NCBI GenBank assembly: GCA_035260485.1
Contig: DATFVC010000078.1
Location: 26,233-90,232, forward strand
Source of the DNA: VRUE01 sp035260485
GTDB lineage: Bacteria; Actinomycetota; Thermoleophilia; Solirubrobacterales; 70-9
Length of the DNA stretch: 64,000 nucleotides
Direction of reading: 5' to 3'
Shown here: one piece after another, positions 15,535 through 24,056 of the stretch
Layout of the letters: each line of letters starts with the position of its first letter
Position numbering within the stretch: the first letter of the stretch is position 1
Made by a program: the position numbers and the translations under genes
The notes under the pieces: generated by a model
Seen by the model: only the letters and a program-made list of their open reading frames with translations
The model's database searches: none
Told to the model about the DNA's origin: nothing

Positions 15535-16752
15535 CTACAGCCCGTAGGAGCGGCCGATCACGTCGAGCATTACCTCGTCGGTGCCGGCGCCGATCCGGTT
15601 GAGGCGAACGTCGCGGTAAGCGCGCTCGATCTCGTACTCCTTCATGTATCCGTAGCCGCCGAGGATCTGGATGCAATCGTCGGCGACCTCGCAGGCCATC
15701 CGCGAGGCGAACAGCTTCGCCATCGTGATCTCCCGCACCGGGTACTCGCCGTTGGCGAAGCGCCAGGCGGTCGCGTAGGTGAACTGCTTCGCTGCCTCGG
15801 CCTTGGTCGCCATCTCGGCGAACTTGTGGCGGATCGCCTGGAACTTGCCGATCGGGCGGCCGAAGGCTTCGCGCTCCTTGGCGTACTCGAGCGTCTTCTC
15901 GATCATCCTTTCGGCCCCGGCATGGCAGCCGGCGGCGGCGACCAGCCGCTCGCCCTGGAGCTCCCAGGCGATGTGGTAGAAGCCCTTGCCCTCCTCGCCG
16001 AGGACGGCGCTGGCCGGGACGCGGACGTCTTCGAAAGCCAGCTCACCCGTGTCCGAAGCGTGCATCCCCATCTTCTCGAGCTCGGCGGAGACGCTGAAGC
16101 CGGGGACCTTCTCGCCCTTCTCATCGCGCAGATCGACGACGAACAGGGTGATCCCGGCGTGGCGCTCGTCGGGGTCGGTCTTGGCGACGAGGACGATGAA
16201 GTCGGCGCGCGGCCCGTTGGTGATGAAGGTCTTGGAGCCGTTGATCACGTATTCGTCGCCGTCGCGGATCGCGGCGGTGCGGATGCCGGCGACGTCGGAG
16301 CCCGCGCCCGGCTCGGTGATCCCCAGGCAGCCGATCTTCTCGCCTTTCAGCCCGGGGGTGAGGTAGCGCTGCTTCTGCTCCTCTGAGCCCAGCAGGTGGA
16401 TTGGCGGCAGCACCATGTCGCTCTGCACAGCGAAGCCCATGTTGGTGCCGCCCGAGCCCGAGTAGCTCATGCATTCGGCGCGGACCAGCGAGTAGTAGTA
16501 GTCGCCGCCCTGGCCGCCGTACTCCTCCGGGAAGCAGAGGCCGAGGAAGCCGAGCTCGCCCGCCCGCTTCATCGCCTCGGAGGGCCAGTAGGTGTCCTCC
16601 CACTCGTTGCGGTGGGGCCAGAGCTCCTTCCTGACCCACGCCTGCATCGACTCGCGCAGATCTTCGTGCTCCTGGCTGAAGATGAAGTGCTTGCGGCCCG
16701 CCTCGTGGTCGGGCTTGATGACTTTGGAGCCGTTGGTCGTCGCGCTCTCCAC
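15535..16752 (-). CDS. acyl-CoA dehydrogenase, isovaleryl/long-chain type
   Basis: 405-residue flavoenzyme paralogous to the one at 12.5-13.6 kb. ITEPGAGSDVAGI, NGSKTFITNGPRADF, REAFGRPIGKFQAIRHKFAEM and ILGGYGYMKEYEIERAYRDVR are intact. The C-terminal site reads RIGAGTDEV, lacking the short-chain-type Glu, while ELQGERLVAAAG carries the internal Glu used by isovaleryl/long-chain enzymes. GTG at 16752 is preferred because GGAGGAG lies six bases upstream (16759-16765); the ATG at 16767 overlaps that site and has none of its own. It is divergent from the crotonase of the catabolic operon, suggesting coordinated control. Confidence 0.9.
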   Translation of the reverse strand: MESATTNGSKVIKPDHEAGRKHFIFSQEHEDLRESMQAWVRKELWPHRNEWEDTYWPSEAMKRAGELGFLGLCFPEEYGGQGGDYYYSLVRAECMSYSGSGGTNMGFAVQSDMVLPPIHLLGSEEQKQRYLTPGLKGEKIGCLGITEPGAGSDVAGIRTAAIRDGDEYVINGSKTFITNGPRADFIVLVAKTDPDERHAGITLFVVDLRDEKGEKVPGFSVSAELEKMGMHASDTGELAFEDVRVPASAVLGEEGKGFYHIAWELQGERLVAAAGCHAGAERMIEKTLEYAKEREAFGRPIGKFQAIRHKFAEMATKAEAAKQFTYATAWRFANGEYPVREITMAKLFASRMACEVADDCIQILGGYGYMKEYEIERAYRDVRLNRIGAGTDEVMLDVIGRSYGL

Positions 16753-16808
16753 TGGTCTCTCCTCCATTCGAAGTTGCGAGCGAGCGGCGCTGGCCGCCAG
16801 GCGACGTA

Positions 16809-16847
16809 TCCGAGCTCGAGGGGTCTATATGGACCCAAAAACTCGGA
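16809..16847. promoter_or_regulatory. nested palindrome in divergent catabolic promoter region
   Basis: Outer arms TCCGAG (16809) and CTCGGA (16842) enclose an inner palindrome GGGTC-TATATG-GACCC (16821-16836). It sits between the divergent dehydrogenase (start 16752) and crotonase (start 16912), a natural place for an operator; the MerR regulator at 21.5 kb is a candidate. A TATGGT element at 16897-16902 could be the -10 of a nearly leaderless crotonase transcript. Confidence 0.4.
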
Positions 16848-16911
16848 CACGCTGCGTCGTGGACAGTAGCACTTTCCACTTCTCGCATGGGTCGGCTATG
16901 GTCCCGGCTGA

Positions 16912-17694
16912 ATGGACTACGAGGTCGTCAAGTACGAGGTTGCCGAGGGCGTCGCCACGGTGACCCTGAACAACCCGGAGAAGCGCAACATGCTCTCCGG
17001 TCAGATGCTGGCCGAGCTCGTCGACGCGATGAAGCGCGCTCGCGACGACGAGGAGGCGCGGGCGGTTGTTCTCACCGGCGCCGGCGACAAGGCCTTTTGT
17101 GCGGGAGCGGACCTGGGCGGTTTCGCCGCCGACGTGCCGCTGGTCGCCAAACACTTCGCCTCCGATCTCTTCCTTGAGTTCTTCCGCTTGATGCCGCGCC
17201 TTGGCAAGCCCTCGCTCTGCGCCGCCAACGGCCATGTGCTGGCTGGGGGGATGGGCCTCGCCCTCTCCTGCGACTTGTTGATCGCCAAAGAGGGCGCCAC
17301 CTTCGGCACGCCGGAGATCAACGTCGGCGCCTTCCCGTACATGATCATGGCGATCATCTACCGCAACGTCCCGCGCAAGAAAGTCAACGAGATGATGCTG
17401 CTGGGCGAGCGGCTGAGCGCCGAGCAGGCGGTCGAGTTCGGGCTCGCCAACAAAGTTGTCCCGGCGGATGGGTTCGACGCCGCCGTCGCCGAGTGGGCGG
17501 GCAAGCTCGCTTCGAAGAGCCCGGTGCTGATGCGGCTTGGCCACGACGCGATGTACCGCCAGCAGGACATGGTGCTCGACGACGCGCTCGACTACTTGCG
17601 CTCGCAGCTCTCGCTCACCTTCTCGACCGAGGACATCGTCGAGGGCGTCACCGCCTTCTTCGAGAAACGCGAGCCCAACTGGAAGGGACGGTAG
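16912..17694 (+). CDS. enoyl-CoA hydratase/isomerase family protein
   Basis: 260-residue crotonase. GADLGGF (oxyanion hole, about residues 64-70) and GHVLAGGMGLALSCDLL are visible. The first catalytic Glu position reads Gly (GGMGLA), while the second is kept (TFGTPEINVG). Retention of only the second Glu is seen in several isomerase or non-hydratase crotonases. It is the first gene of a five-gene cluster; the carboxyltransferase gene starts two bases after its stop. Confidence 0.85.
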   Translation: MDYEVVKYEVAEGVATVTLNNPEKRNMLSGQMLAELVDAMKRARDDEEARAVVLTGAGDKAFCAGADLGGFAADVPLVAKHFASDLFLEFFRLMPRLGKPSLCAANGHVLAGGMGLALSCDLLIAKEGATFGTPEINVGAFPYMIMAIIYRNVPRKKVNEMMLLGERLSAEQAVEFGLANKVVPADGFDAAVAEWAGKLASKSPVLMRLGHDAMYRQQDMVLDDALDYLRSQLSLTFSTEDIVEGVTAFFEKREPNWKGR

Positions 17695-17696
17695 AA

Positions 17697-19295
17697 GTGG
17701 CAGCCGAGGAGAGCCAGCAGCAGAAGAACCTCCTTCCGGGGACCGCCCCTCTGGAGGACCTGACCGAGCAGCTGCACGAGCGTCGCGAGAAGGCGAAGCT
17801 GGGTGGCGGCGAGGAGAAGATCGCCAAGCAGCACGAGCGCGGCAAGCTGACCGCCCGCGAGCGGATCGACCTGCTGGTCGACGAGGGCACCTTCGTCGAG
17901 ATGGGGATCCACGGCCGCCCCCATTTCGCCCAGCGGGCGATGGACGGCAAGGTGGCCCCCGCCGACGGCGTAGTCACCGGTTGGGGCGACATCGATGGCC
18001 GCCCCTGCTGCGTCGCCGCCTACGACTTCACCGTGATGGCCGGCTCGATGGGGATGACCGGCGAGCTCAAGGTGACCCGCCTGCGTGAGATGGCCCTCTC
18101 CAAGCGGATGCCCTTCGTCTGGCTGCTCGACTCCGCCGGCGCCCGCATCCAGGAGGCGGCGGGCTCGCTCTTCGCCGGCTCCGGCCATCTCTTCCGCGAG
18201 GAGGTCGAAATGTCGGGTGTGATCCCGATGGTCGCGGCGATGATGGGCCCCTGCGCCGCCGGAACCGCCTACATTCCGGCCCTCTCCGACTTCGTGCCGA
18301 TGGTCTCCGGCCAGGGCGCGATGGCGCTGGCCGGCCCGCACCTGACCAAAGCCGTCACCGGCGAGGACATCACGATGGAGGAGCTGGGCGGCGCCAAGGT
18401 CCATTGCCGCAAATCCGGAGTGGGGGATCTCGAGGTCAAGGACGACCCCGAGTGCATCGAAGCGGTTAAGAAGTACCTCTCCTACTTCCCAACCAACTGC
18501 GAGCAGAAGCCGCCCGTGATCGAGACCGCCGACCCCGATGACCGCATGTCGGAGAAGCTGCTGGAGATCGTCCCCGAGTCATCGCGCCAGCCCTACGACA
18601 TGTACGACGTGATCGGCGAGATCGTCGACGACGGCGAGTGGTTCGACATCAAGCCGAAGTTCGCCAAGACGCTGATCACCTGCTTCGCCCGCTTCGGCGG
18701 CCAGCCGGTCGGCATCGTCGCCAACCAGCCCAAGCAGCTGGCCGGCATCCTCGACAACGATTCGGCCGACAAGGCGGCACGCTTCATCAACCTCTGCGAC
18801 GCCTTCAACGTGCCGCTCGTCTTCCTCCAGGACGTGCCCGGTTTCATGGTCGGCGCGAAAGTCGAGCACGCCGGGATCATCCGCCACGGGGCGAAGATGC
18901 TCTACGCGGTCAGCCGCGCCACGGTGCCGAAGGTGACGGTGATCGTGCGCAAGGCCTACGGCGCCGGTTACTACGTGATGTGCGGCAAGGCGTATGAGCC
19001 GGACTTGATCGTTGCCTGGCCCGGGGCCGAGATCTCGGTGATGGGGGCCGAGGGCGCGGTCAACATCATCGGCCGCTCGGCGATCGAGGCCTCCGATGAT
19101 CCGGAGGCCACCCGCGAGGCGATGCTGAACGCGGTCCGCGAGCAGATCGACCCCTACATCGCCGCGGGTAACGCGGTGATCGACGACATCATCGACCCGC
19201 GCGAGACGCGGCCGACGATCGTCAAGGCGCTGCGCATGGCGAAGAACAAACACGTGACGAAGCCCGCCAAACGCCATGGGGTGATGCCGGTATGA
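17697..19295 (+). CDS. acyl-CoA carboxylase, carboxyltransferase (beta) subunit
   Basis: 532-residue carboxyltransferase of the PccB/MccB/AccD family that moves a carboxyl group from carboxybiotin to an acyl-CoA. The N-terminal KLTARERIDLLVDEGTF segment, the LLDSAGARIQEAAGSLFAGSG acyl-CoA site region and the C-terminal FLQDVPGFMVG and RKAYGAGYYVMCGKA motifs are present. The biotin carboxylase partner is not in the window; the 70-residue biotin carrier at 1.3 kb might serve. GTG 17697 follows the crotonase stop by two bases with AAGGGACGG as binding site. Confidence 0.9.
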   Translation: MAAEESQQQKNLLPGTAPLEDLTEQLHERREKAKLGGGEEKIAKQHERGKLTARERIDLLVDEGTFVEMGIHGRPHFAQRAMDGKVAPADGVVTGWGDIDGRPCCVAAYDFTVMAGSMGMTGELKVTRLREMALSKRMPFVWLLDSAGARIQEAAGSLFAGSGHLFREEVEMSGVIPMVAAMMGPCAAGTAYIPALSDFVPMVSGQGAMALAGPHLTKAVTGEDITMEELGGAKVHCRKSGVGDLEVKDDPECIEAVKKYLSYFPTNCEQKPPVIETADPDDRMSEKLLEIVPESSRQPYDMYDVIGEIVDDGEWFDIKPKFAKTLITCFARFGGQPVGIVANQPKQLAGILDNDSADKAARFINLCDAFNVPLVFLQDVPGFMVGAKVEHAGIIRHGAKMLYAVSRATVPKVTVIVRKAYGAGYYVMCGKAYEPDLIVAWPGAEISVMGAEGAVNIIGRSAIEASDDPEATREAMLNAVREQIDPYIAAGNAVIDDIIDPRETRPTIVKALRMAKNKHVTKPAKRHGVMPV

Positions 19296-19353
19296 GCTGC
19301 CTGGCGACTTTCCGGCCTTCTACGGGGGGTAACTCGCCAGAGTGGGGAGAGAA

Positions 19354-20250
19354 GTGAGCTCGTTCGACGATCCCGCTGTCATCAGCTGCTCGATCAGCGG
19401 TGTGATCGCCAACCGCGATCAGTGCCCGGCGATTCCCTACACGCCGGAGGAGTACGCGGCCGAGGCACGGCGAGCGGTAGACGAGGGCGCCTCTCAGATC
19501 CACATCCACGCCCGCAAACCCGACGGCACGCCCTCCTACGAGGTCGAGGACTTCATGGCGATCACCGAGGCGATCTTGGCCGAGGTCGGCGACGTCATCG
19601 TCAACTACTCGACCGGCGCAATCGGCATCCCGATTGAGAAGCGACTCGAATACCTGCGCGAGTGCAAGCCCGACGTGGCCGCCCTCAATATGAGCTCGAT
19701 GAACTACGCCAAGTACTCGTCGCGGCGCAAGGACTTCGTCTTCAAGGCGGTCTTCGAGAACAGCTTCGACACGATCATCGAGTTCCTCACCGCGATGAAG
19801 GAGCTTGGGATCAAGCCCGAGCACGAGTGCTTCGACGCCGGCCACGTCGCCAACCTCGACCCGCTGATCGACATGGGCCTGCTGGATCGGACCCCGCTGC
19901 AGATCTCCCTGGTTATGGGGGTCAACGGCGGCATCCGCCCGACGCCGCGCAACGTCGCCTTCATGTCAGAGCAGATTCCCGGCGGCGCCGAGGGCGAGAA
20001 CCAGTGGCAGACGATCGGCATCTCCCGCGACCAGTGGAAGCTGCTCGGCGCCGCCCTGGTGCTCGGCGGCAACGTCCGCGCCGGGGTCGAGGACAACCTT
20101 TACCTGCCGAACGGAGAGATGGCGAAGTCAAACGGCGAGCTGATCGCCAAGGCACGCCAGATGGCCGAGGACGTCGGCCGCCGCGCCGCCACCGTTGCCG
20201 AGGCTCGCGAGCTGCTGGGGGTTCCCAAGCGTGAGCGATCTGCCGCTTAG
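19354..20250 (+). CDS. beta-keto acid cleavage enzyme (BKACE, DUF849)
   Basis: 298-residue TIM-barrel zinc enzyme. BKACE proteins react a beta-keto acid with acetyl-CoA to give acetoacetate and a new acyl-CoA. The zinc-binding HIHARKPDG is at about residues 49-57, followed by NYSTGAIG, a FDAGHVANL segment and the GGNVRAGVEDNLY signature with conserved Arg/Asp/Glu. GTG 19354 is preceded by GGGGAG; GTG 19342 is an alternative. Within this operon it may take the place that HMG-CoA lyase has in leucine catabolism (inference). Confidence 0.88.
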   Translation: MSSFDDPAVISCSISGVIANRDQCPAIPYTPEEYAAEARRAVDEGASQIHIHARKPDGTPSYEVEDFMAITEAILAEVGDVIVNYSTGAIGIPIEKRLEYLRECKPDVAALNMSSMNYAKYSSRRKDFVFKAVFENSFDTIIEFLTAMKELGIKPEHECFDAGHVANLDPLIDMGLLDRTPLQISLVMGVNGGIRPTPRNVAFMSEQIPGGAEGENQWQTIGISRDQWKLLGAALVLGGNVRAGVEDNLYLPNGEMAKSNGELIAKARQMAEDVGRRAATVAEARELLGVPKRERSAA

Positions 20251-21466
20251 CGACGTCAAGGTCCTCGACCTGACCCGGCTCCTGCCTGGCGGCTTCTGCT
20301 CGCTGCTGCTCGCCGACCTCGGCGCCGAGGTGCTGAAGGTCGAGGACACCGGCATGGGCGACTACATCCGCTGGGCGCCGCCCTACTACGGCTCCGAGGA
20401 GCAGCAGGAGCTGGGCACCCGCTCCGCCCTATATCTGTCGCTCAACCGTGGCAAGCGCTCGATCCGCCTCGACCTCAAGAGCGAGGCCGGGCGCGAGGCC
20501 ATGCTGCGGCTGGTCGAGCGCTACGACGTCGTCCTCGACGGCTTCCGTCCAGGCGTTCTCGATCGGCTCGGGGTCGGCTACGAGCGCATGCGCGAGGCCA
20601 ACCCGGCGATCGTCTTCTGCGCGATCACCGGCTACGGCCAGGACAGCCCCTACGCGCAGCGCGCCGGCCACGACATGAACTACCTCGGCCTGGTCGGGCT
20701 GCTCGGCCTGACCGGGGCCAAGGACGGGCCGCCGGTGCAGTCGGGCGGCCAGATCGCCGACCTCGGCGGCGGCGCCCTGATGGCGGCCTTTGGCGTGCTA
20801 GCGGCGCTGCACGAGCGCCGCCGCTCCGGCGAGGGTCAGATGGTCGATATCTCGATGGCCGATGGGGCGCTCTCCTGGCTGGCGCTGGTCGCCGGTCGCT
20901 ACTTCTGCGACGGCGAGGTGCCGCAGCGCGGCGAGCAGCAGCTCGCCGGCGGGCTGCTCTGCTACTTCCCCTACGAGGCCGCCGACGGCTGGGTCACCTG
21001 CGGCGCCCTCGAGCCGAAGTTCTGGGCCGCCTTCTGCGATGGCGTCGATCGCCCCGACCTGATCGAGAAGCAGTTCGAGGCGCCCGGCTCCGGCGCCTGG
21101 CGCGAAGTCGCCGAGGTCTTCCACTCGCGCACCCGCGACGAGTGGCAGGCCTTCAACGACGAGCATGACTGCTGCATCGAGCCGGTCCTCGACGTCGGCG
21201 AGGCGCTCGACTCCGAGCTGGTCCGTGCCCGCGAGATGGTGAGCGCGATCGAGCAGCCCGGGTTGGGGATTGTGCGCCAGCTCGGGGTCCCGGTGAAGAT
21301 GAGCCGTACCCCTGGCGATCCGACCCGGCCGGCGCCCGCCTTCGGCGAGCACACCGACGAGGTGCTGCGCGAGGCCGGCTACTCCAACGAGGAGATCGCG
21401 TCGATGGTGGAGTCCGGCGCCGCCGCCGGCCCCAGCCCCGACTCCGCTACGACCTTCCGCGCATGA
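20231..21466 (+). CDS. CaiB/BaiF family CoA-transferase, alpha-methylacyl-CoA racemase-like
   Basis: 411-residue family III CoA-transferase-fold protein. GLLPGGFCSLLLADLGAEV-like N-terminal residues, the GHDMNYLGLVGLL segment (about 140-152) and IADLGGGALMA fit alpha-methylacyl-CoA racemase, where His and Asp of these two motifs are the catalytic pair. It could epimerise 2-methyl-branched acyl-CoAs or transfer CoA. GTG 20231 lies inside the end of the BKACE gene (20-bp overlap), which shows tight coupling. Confidence 0.85.
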   Translation: MSDLPLSDVKVLDLTRLLPGGFCSLLLADLGAEVLKVEDTGMGDYIRWAPPYYGSEEQQELGTRSALYLSLNRGKRSIRLDLKSEAGREAMLRLVERYDVVLDGFRPGVLDRLGVGYERMREANPAIVFCAITGYGQDSPYAQRAGHDMNYLGLVGLLGLTGAKDGPPVQSGGQIADLGGGALMAAFGVLAALHERRRSGEGQMVDISMADGALSWLALVAGRYFCDGEVPQRGEQQLAGGLLCYFPYEAADGWVTCGALEPKFWAAFCDGVDRPDLIEKQFEAPGSGAWREVAEVFHSRTRDEWQAFNDEHDCCIEPVLDVGEALDSELVRAREMVSAIEQPGLGIVRQLGVPVKMSRTPGDPTRPAPAFGEHTDEVLREAGYSNEEIASMVESGAAAGPSPDSATTFRA

Positions 21467-22167
21467 GCGCCAGCACCGAGCGGGCGCTGCTGCGGATGGG
21501 GGAGCTGGCCGAGGCCTCCGGCGTCCCGGTGGGGACGATCAAGCACTACCTGCGCGAGGGACTGCTGCCGGAGCCCGTGAAGACGAGCCGCAACATGGCC
21601 TACTACCCGCCTGAGTTCGTCGACCGGATCAGGCTGATCAAGCAGCTGCAGGAGGAGCGCTTCATGCCGCTGAAGGCGATCAAATCCGTGCTCGACGAGG
21701 ATCCCGAACGGGCTCGGGCCATGGTCGAGCTCGAGGACCGCATCCTCGAGCGGGCTCTTGGGGGCGAGCGGACCCGGACCAGCGCTGCCGAGGTGCGCGA
21801 GCGCTACGGCGTTCCCAAGGACGTCCTCGACCGTCTCGAGCAGATCGAGGTGCTCAGTCCCAACAGCCGCGGCTACTCGCCCTCTGACATCAAGATCATC
21901 GAGGCGATCGGCCGCTTCCGCGCCGGCGGCTACGACGAGCAGATCGGCTTCACCGTCTACGACACCCTGCGTTACAAGACCGCGCTCGAAGAGCTGGTCA
22001 GCCAAGAGGTCGAGATGGTGATGGACCGCCTAGCCGGCGAGGTCCCCCCCGAGCGCGTGGTCGAGATGCTCGAATCCGGCTCCCAACCCCTCCAGGACCT
22101 GATCGCCGCCCTCCACACCAAGCTCCTCGTAGCGGAGCTGGAGCGCCATCGCGCCGGCCGCGGCTGA
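21463..22167 (+). CDS. MerR-family transcriptional regulator
   Basis: 234-residue regulator. The N-terminal winged helix is LRMGELAEASGVPVGTIKHYLREGLLP (about residues 10-36), with the RNMAYYPPEFVDRIRLIKQLQEER wing and helix. A second MerR-like half (about 100-165, RYGVPKDVLDRLEQIEVL) is unusual, as most MerR proteins are about 130 residues. The ATG overlaps the CoA-transferase TGA (ATGA). It is the last gene of the acyl-CoA operon and is likely its local regulator, analogous to MerR-type LiuR in leucine catabolism (inference). Confidence 0.85.
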   Translation: MSASTERALLRMGELAEASGVPVGTIKHYLREGLLPEPVKTSRNMAYYPPEFVDRIRLIKQLQEERFMPLKAIKSVLDEDPERARAMVELEDRILERALGGERTRTSAAEVRERYGVPKDVLDRLEQIEVLSPNSRGYSPSDIKIIEAIGRFRAGGYDEQIGFTVYDTLRYKTALEELVSQEVEMVMDRLAGEVPPERVVEMLESGSQPLQDLIAALHTKLLVAELERHRAGRG

Positions 22168-22174
22168 GCCAGGG

Positions 22175-22222
22175 ACGTGCCGGGACTTAGGCGTCCCTAT
22201 GGGTGCTCAAGTCCCGGCACGT
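22175..22222. terminator. bidirectional terminator with conserved apical loop
   Basis: Perfect 14-bp arms ACGTGCCGGGACTT (22175-22188) and complement (22209-22222) enclose AGGCGTCCCTATGGGTGCTC. It separates the MerR gene from the convergent epimerase gene and overlaps the latter's last codons. The inner sequence closely resembles the hairpin at 54742-54778. Confidence 0.7.
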
Positions 22223-23192
22223 CGTGGGCCAGCTCGGCGAGGCCCTGCTCGTGGGAGACGATCGGGGCGTAGCCCAGCTCGGCGCGCGCCTTGGAGATGT
22301 CGATCGTGCACTCCTGAGTCAGGAGCCAGGAGCGGAAGGTGGTCATTGGCGGCTCTCCTGGCAGCGGCAGTACCTTCCAGGCCGCCTCGCAGACGCGCGC
22401 CATCGGGGCCGCGGTCCAGGCGGGGAGGCTGCGGTTCGGCGGCTCGACCCCCTGCGTTTGCAGCAGCGAGGTGACGAACTCGCGGAAGAGGACCGGCTCG
22501 CCATCGGTGACGAAGTAGGCCTCGCCGGGATGTCCGCGTTCGGCTGCCAGCAGCAGGCCCTCGATGACGTTGTCGACGTGGGTCGTGTCGGTCATGTTGC
22601 GGCCGCCGCCGACCCAGGCAAAGCGGCCCTTTTCGACCGTCTCGACCAGCTCTGGCAGCAGCGTCGTGTCGCCCTTGCCCCAGACGAAGCGCGGCCGCAG
22701 CACGATCGTCTCGAAGCCGTCGCGGCTGGCATCGCGAACTTCCCGCTCGGCCCTCGCCTTGGTCGCCGGGTAGGGCGCCCTCGAGTCAGGACGCAGAGGC
22801 GCCGTCTCGTCGACGTGTACGAGTGGCTTGCCGGCCATCAGCGCGGCCTCGGTGCCGCAATGGACGAAGCGCCGCACCCCCGCGTTGGCACAGGCGGCGA
22901 GCACGTTGCGGGTGCCTTCGACGTTGCCGCGTTCGAAATCCGCCCACGGCCCCCACTCGCGGAGGTGAGCCGCCAGATGGAAGGCGACGCCGGATCCGGC
23001 GGCGGCGGCATCGAGCGAGGCGCGGTCGCCGATGTCGCCGCGGACCGGCTCCGCGCCCAGCTCCGCGACGCGCTCAGCGGAGGTCTCAGAGCGGGCCAGC
23101 GCTCGAACCGGGCGGCCTTCGGCGACGAGCCGCTCGACCAGCCGACCGCCGATGAATCCCGATCCGCCGGTGACGAAGGCTGTCTCGGCCAT
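22197..23192 (-). CDS. NAD-dependent epimerase/3-beta-HSD-like extended SDR
   Basis: 331-residue extended SDR. The N-terminal FVTGGSGFIGGRL (residues 6-18) is the NAD site, and FHLAAHLREWGPW and the YPATKA segment (Tyr-x-x-x-Lys) are intact. VDNVIEGLLLA is characteristic of the 3-beta-hydroxysteroid dehydrogenase/epimerase subgroup. It may act on a sterol-like, sugar-nucleotide or flavonoid-type ketone; the substrate is unknown. ATG 23192 is only 24 bp from the divergent SDR start, so both promoters must overlap. Confidence 0.82.
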   Translation of the reverse strand: MAETAFVTGGSGFIGGRLVERLVAEGRPVRALARSETSAERVAELGAEPVRGDIGDRASLDAAAAGSGVAFHLAAHLREWGPWADFERGNVEGTRNVLAACANAGVRRFVHCGTEAALMAGKPLVHVDETAPLRPDSRAPYPATKARAEREVRDASRDGFETIVLRPRFVWGKGDTTLLPELVETVEKGRFAWVGGGRNMTDTTHVDNVIEGLLLAAERGHPGEAYFVTDGEPVLFREFVTSLLQTQGVEPPNRSLPAWTAAPMARVCEAAWKVLPLPGEPPMTTFRSWLLTQECTIDISKARAELGYAPIVSHEQGLAELAHDVPGLEHP

Positions 23193-23216
23193 CGAGGCGA
23201 TGTTAGCCTGACCGCC

Positions 23217-24056
23217 ATGCGTTCGGTTCTGATCACGGGGGCGTCGACGGGGATTGGTCGAGCGACGGCGTTGCACCTCGACAACGCCGGCTGGCGGGTC
23301 TTTGCCGGAGTGCGCAAGGAGGAGGATGCCGCATCTCTGCGCAGGGCTGGCTCGGATCGGCTTGCGCCGCTGATACTCGACGTCACCGATGCCGACCAGA
23401 TCTTCGCCGCCGCGGAGCGGATCGGCGCGGAGGTGGGGGAGTCCGGACTCGATGGCCTCGTGAACAACGCCGGCGTCGCCATGCCGAGCCCGCTGGAGAC
23501 GCTGCCGATCGAGGATTTCAAGCGCCAGATCGAGATCAACCTGACCGGGCAGGTCGCGGTGACGCAGGCCCTGCTGCCGCAGATCCGCGCGGCCGGGGGC
23601 CGGATGGTCTTTCTCAGCTCGATCGGCGGGCGGATCGCCTTTCCCTTCACCGGGGCCTATCACGCGGCGAAGTTCGGGATCGAGGCGATTGGCGATGTCT
23701 TCCGGCGAGAGCTTCGCGGCTGGGGCATCTCGGTCTCGGTGGTCGAGCCGGGGTCCATCGCCACGTCGATCTGGGATCGCGGCGAGCGGGCGGCTGATGA
23801 GATCGGCGAGCGATCGCCGGCTCGCGAAGAGCTCTACGGGAAGGCGATCGCCCGCTACCGCAAGGTGATGAGGAAAACCGCCGAGCGGGGGATCCCGCCA
23901 GAGAGGGTCGCCGGCGTCATCGAGCACGCGCTGACCTCGAGTCGGCCGCGCACCCGCTACCTGGTGGGACTCGACGCAAAGGTCCAGGCGCGTCTCGAGC
24001 ACGTGATCCCGACCCGCCTCTTCGACCGAATCCTCATCCGCGCCACCGGCTTGTAG
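23217..24056 (+). CDS. SDR oxidoreductase, classical
   Basis: 279-residue SDR. TGASTGIG (residues 7-14), NNAGVAMPSP, the Ser in LSSIGGR and YHAAKFG (catalytic Tyr/Lys, about 149-155) are complete. SVVEPGSIAT and a basic C-terminal helix resemble the 17-beta-HSD/retinol-dehydrogenase-like group. ATG 23217 is the start of homology. Its TAG directly abuts the TAG of the convergent cyclase gene (TAGCTA), leaving no intergenic base. Confidence 0.85.
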   Translation: MRSVLITGASTGIGRATALHLDNAGWRVFAGVRKEEDAASLRRAGSDRLAPLILDVTDADQIFAAAERIGAEVGESGLDGLVNNAGVAMPSPLETLPIEDFKRQIEINLTGQVAVTQALLPQIRAAGGRMVFLSSIGGRIAFPFTGAYHAAKFGIEAIGDVFRRELRGWGISVSVVEPGSIATSIWDRGERAADEIGERSPAREELYGKAIARYRKVMRKTAERGIPPERVAGVIEHALTSSRPRTRYLVGLDAKVQARLEHVIPTRLFDRILIRATGL

